NCBI GenBank assembly: GCA_020026195.1
Contig: JAHHQW010000077.1
Location: forward strand, 1 to 6,821
Direction of reading: 5' to 3'
From: Prevotella sp.
GTDB lineage: Bacteria > Bacteroidota > Bacteroidia > Bacteroidales > Bacteroidaceae
Length of the DNA: 6,821 nt
This document shows, in pieces, positions 5,047 through 6,821 of this stretch (its first letter is position 1; each line of letters opens with the position of its first letter). The notes below the pieces were generated by a model. The model ran no database searches. It was not told the DNA's origin and saw nothing but the letters and a program-made list of their open reading frames with translations. Made by a program: the position numbers and the translations under genes.

Positions 5047-6621
5047 ATGACCAGCGAAGTTGTAATTGACGTCCAACAGAAACAGATATCGATTGCTCTG
5101 CTGGAAGATAAAAATCTTGTAGAGTATCAGAACGAGCCTACTTCGGCCTCATTCTCTGTTGGAAACATCTACGTGGCTAAGGTAAAGAAACTTATGCCGG
5201 GGCTGAATGCATGTTTTGTAGATGTCGGATACGAACGCGACGCATTTTTACATTATCTTGACTTAGGTAGCCAGTTCAACTCTTATGATAAGTACCTCAG
5301 ACAGGTACAGAGTGACAAAAAGAAACTTTTTCCTTATTCAAAAGCAACAAGACTTCCAGATACTCCTAAGGACGGTACAATTCAGACAACACTGAAGCCC
5401 GGTCAGGAAGTACTGGTACAGATTGTTAAGGAACCTATATCTACAAAAGGACCTCGCCTTACTGGAGAATTGAGTTTTGCAGGGCGTTTCCTTGTGTTGA
5501 TACCGTTTCAGGATATGGTTTCCGTGTCGTCTAAAATTAAGAGCGGAGAGGAACGTGCCAGACTAAAACAGCTTATTTATAGTATAAAGCCTAAAAACGT
5601 AGGCGTTATAGTAAGAACTGTTGCAGAAGGAAAGCGTGGTGCCGAACTCGACAATGAACTTAAAGTTCTCCTAAAGCGATGGGAGGACGTACTCGTAAAA
5701 GTACAGAAGACACAGCAGCGTCCGCAACTTGTGTTTGAAGAGACAAGCAGAGCGGTGGCGCTTATCCGTGACTTATTTAATCCTTCGTATGAAAACATCT
5801 ATGTAAACGATGTAAATGTTTACAACGAGGTTAAACATTACGTTTCTCTAATAGCTCCTGAAAAGGTGTCCATTGTGAAACATTATACGGGAAATGTGCC
5901 TATTTTTGACAACTTTGACGTAACAAAACAGATTAAGTCCAGTTTTGGAAAGACTGTAAGCTATAAGCATGGTGCTTATCTTATAATCGAACATACTGAG
6001 GCTTTACATGTAGTAGACGTAAACAGTGGTAACAGGGCCAGATCGAAGAGCGGACAGGAGGCAAATGCTCTTGATGTGAACTTAGGTGCCGCAGATGAAT
6101 TAGCAAGGCAGTTAAGACTGCGTGACATGGGAGGTATAATCGTAGTCGACTTTATAGATATGAATCTTGCTGAGGACAGACAGGTGTTGTACGAGCGTAT
6201 GTGTAAGAATATGATGAAAGACAGAGCGCGTCATAATATCCTGCCGTTGAGTAAATTCGGTCTGATGCAGATTACACGACAGCGTGTACGACCTGCAATG
6301 GATGTGAATGTAGAAGAGACTTGTCCTACATGTTTTGGTACGGGAAAGATAAGGTCCAGTGTTTTATTCACTGACCAGCTGGAGAGAAAAATAAACTACC
6401 TAGTTAAGAAAATTGGCGTCAAGAAACTTTTCCTTCATGTTCATCCTTATGTAGCTGCATATATTAATCAGGGTGTCTTATCACTCAAACTTAAGTGGCA
6501 GATGAAGTATGGATTTGGAGTACATATCATTCCTTCTCAGAAGATGGCTTTCCTGCAATATGAATTTTATAATGAAAATAAGGAATTCATCGATATGAAA
6601 GAGGAAATAGAAACAAAATAA
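5047..6621 (+). CDS. rng: Ribonuclease G/E family endoribonuclease
   Basis: A 524-residue single-strand-specific endoribonuclease of the Rne/Rng family, involved in rRNA 5' maturation and mRNA decay. The N-terminus (MTSEVVIDVQQKQISIALLE) leads into an S1 RNA-binding domain (about 37-130, with PGLNACFVDVGYERDAFL). That domain has an insertion of roughly 40 residues (about 76-115) absent from E. coli RNase G. The 5'-monophosphate sensor pair is visible as Arg190-Thr191 (VIVRT). The catalytic Mg-binding aspartates are Asp324 (VVDVNSG) and Asp368 (IVVDFIDM). The Zn-link CPTC is at 426-429, followed by FGTGK. It ends soon after the small domain, with no RNase E-type scaffold tail, so it is RNase G-like. 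It is the last gene after HU and the microgene, separated from them by stem-loops and a terminator. It ends in a terminator overlapping its stop codon. Confidence 0.97.
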   Translation: MTSEVVIDVQQKQISIALLEDKNLVEYQNEPTSASFSVGNIYVAKVKKLMPGLNACFVDVGYERDAFLHYLDLGSQFNSYDKYLRQVQSDKKKLFPYSKATRLPDTPKDGTIQTTLKPGQEVLVQIVKEPISTKGPRLTGELSFAGRFLVLIPFQDMVSVSSKIKSGEERARLKQLIYSIKPKNVGVIVRTVAEGKRGAELDNELKVLLKRWEDVLVKVQKTQQRPQLVFEETSRAVALIRDLFNPSYENIYVNDVNVYNEVKHYVSLIAPEKVSIVKHYTGNVPIFDNFDVTKQIKSSFGKTVSYKHGAYLIIEHTEALHVVDVNSGNRARSKSGQEANALDVNLGAADELARQLRLRDMGGIIVVDFIDMNLAEDRQVLYERMCKNMMKDRARHNILPLSKFGLMQITRQRVRPAMDVNVEETCPTCFGTGKIRSSVLFTDQLERKINYLVKKIGVKKLFLHVHPYVAAYINQGVLSLKLKWQMKYGFGVHIIPSQKMAFLQYEFYNENKEFIDMKEEIETK

Positions 6622-6653
6622 AAGAGAGGCTCCCATAGCGAAGCCTCTCTTTT
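6620..6653 (+). terminator. Intrinsic terminator of RNase G/E gene
   Basis: A perfect 12-bp stem (6620-6631 with 6642-6653) around a 10-base loop begins inside the stop codon. Its outer pairs are A-T, so Ts follow on both strands and it could act in either direction. From here to the right repeat (6654-6766) I see no gene, only AT-rich sequence with short palindromes (TGCATGCA at 6699, GCATATATGC at 6736). Confidence 0.9.
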
Positions 6654-6766
6654 ATTATATCCTCATTGTTACGTTTATTTCCAAAAGCGTTTATAACTTG
6701 CATGCAGATTCTTATGTATTTGTCAGCAAATTAACGCATATATGCTAACTAACATATATGGACCAA

Positions 6767-6818
6767 TAATGGCTCAGTAGATAATCAATGGGGATAGCCA
6801 TATAGCTTAGCGATTCTA
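6767..6818. repeat. Right copy of 52-bp terminal inverted repeat
   Basis: Exact reverse complement of positions 1-52. Identity ends sharply at 6767 on the inner side; three further As (6819-6821) run to the window end and have no partner because the left copy starts at base 1. From the inner boundary to the window end is 55 bases, a size typical of an assembly k-mer, so a contig break in a repeat is a serious possibility. Both copies read the same sequence outward. Confidence 0.95.
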
Positions 6819-6821
6819 AAA

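Noticed and set aside
1..6821. CRISPR array, toxin-antitoxin, defence system, phage genes or transposase
   Set aside because: No regularly spaced repeats and no such protein families are seen on either strand.

Overview
This 6.8 kb window looks like a chromosomal piece from a Bacteroidota bacterium, probably of the order Bacteroidales and perhaps Prevotella-like. I infer this from four complete or near-complete copies of the Bacteroidetes promoter pattern (TTTG at -33, TAnnTTTG at -7), the absence of Shine-Dalgarno sequences before the genes, a moderately AT-rich composition, and protein types familiar from that group: an HU protein followed by a tiny Lys/Arg-rich AURKAIP1/COX24-type protein and an RNase G/E. 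The genus is a guess.

Left part, minus strand: a tRNA-Arg(ACG) gene with its own promoter and terminator lies downstream of what looks like a three-gene operon transcribed right to left. That operon is rarA (AAA+ replication-associated recombination protein), a D-2-hydroxyacid dehydrogenase close to glycerate dehydrogenase/hydroxypyruvate reductase, and a seven-helix UPF0126/TRIC-like membrane protein. The only clear operon promoter is just before rarA, and it leaves almost no 5' UTR.

Middle and right, plus strand: divergent from rarA is a 271-residue protein I do not recognise, with a very acidic C-terminal tail and its own promoter and terminator. A second unit starts at an HU gene. It continues through a 29-codon ribosome-associated-type microgene, then a row of three stem-loops ending in an intrinsic terminator, then an RNase G/E gene with no visible promoter of its own. 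This suggests RNase G/E expression depends on read-through of the terminator, which is an inference.

The window is bounded by a perfect 52-bp inverted repeat, one copy at each extreme end. It could be the edge of a dispersed repeat or insertion sequence, the arms of an invertible segment, or a sign that the assembly broke in a repeat. There is no transposase, recombinase, CRISPR array or defence system here. Most of the content is housekeeping; the less explained parts are the terminal repeats, the acidic-tail protein and the structured leader before the RNase gene.
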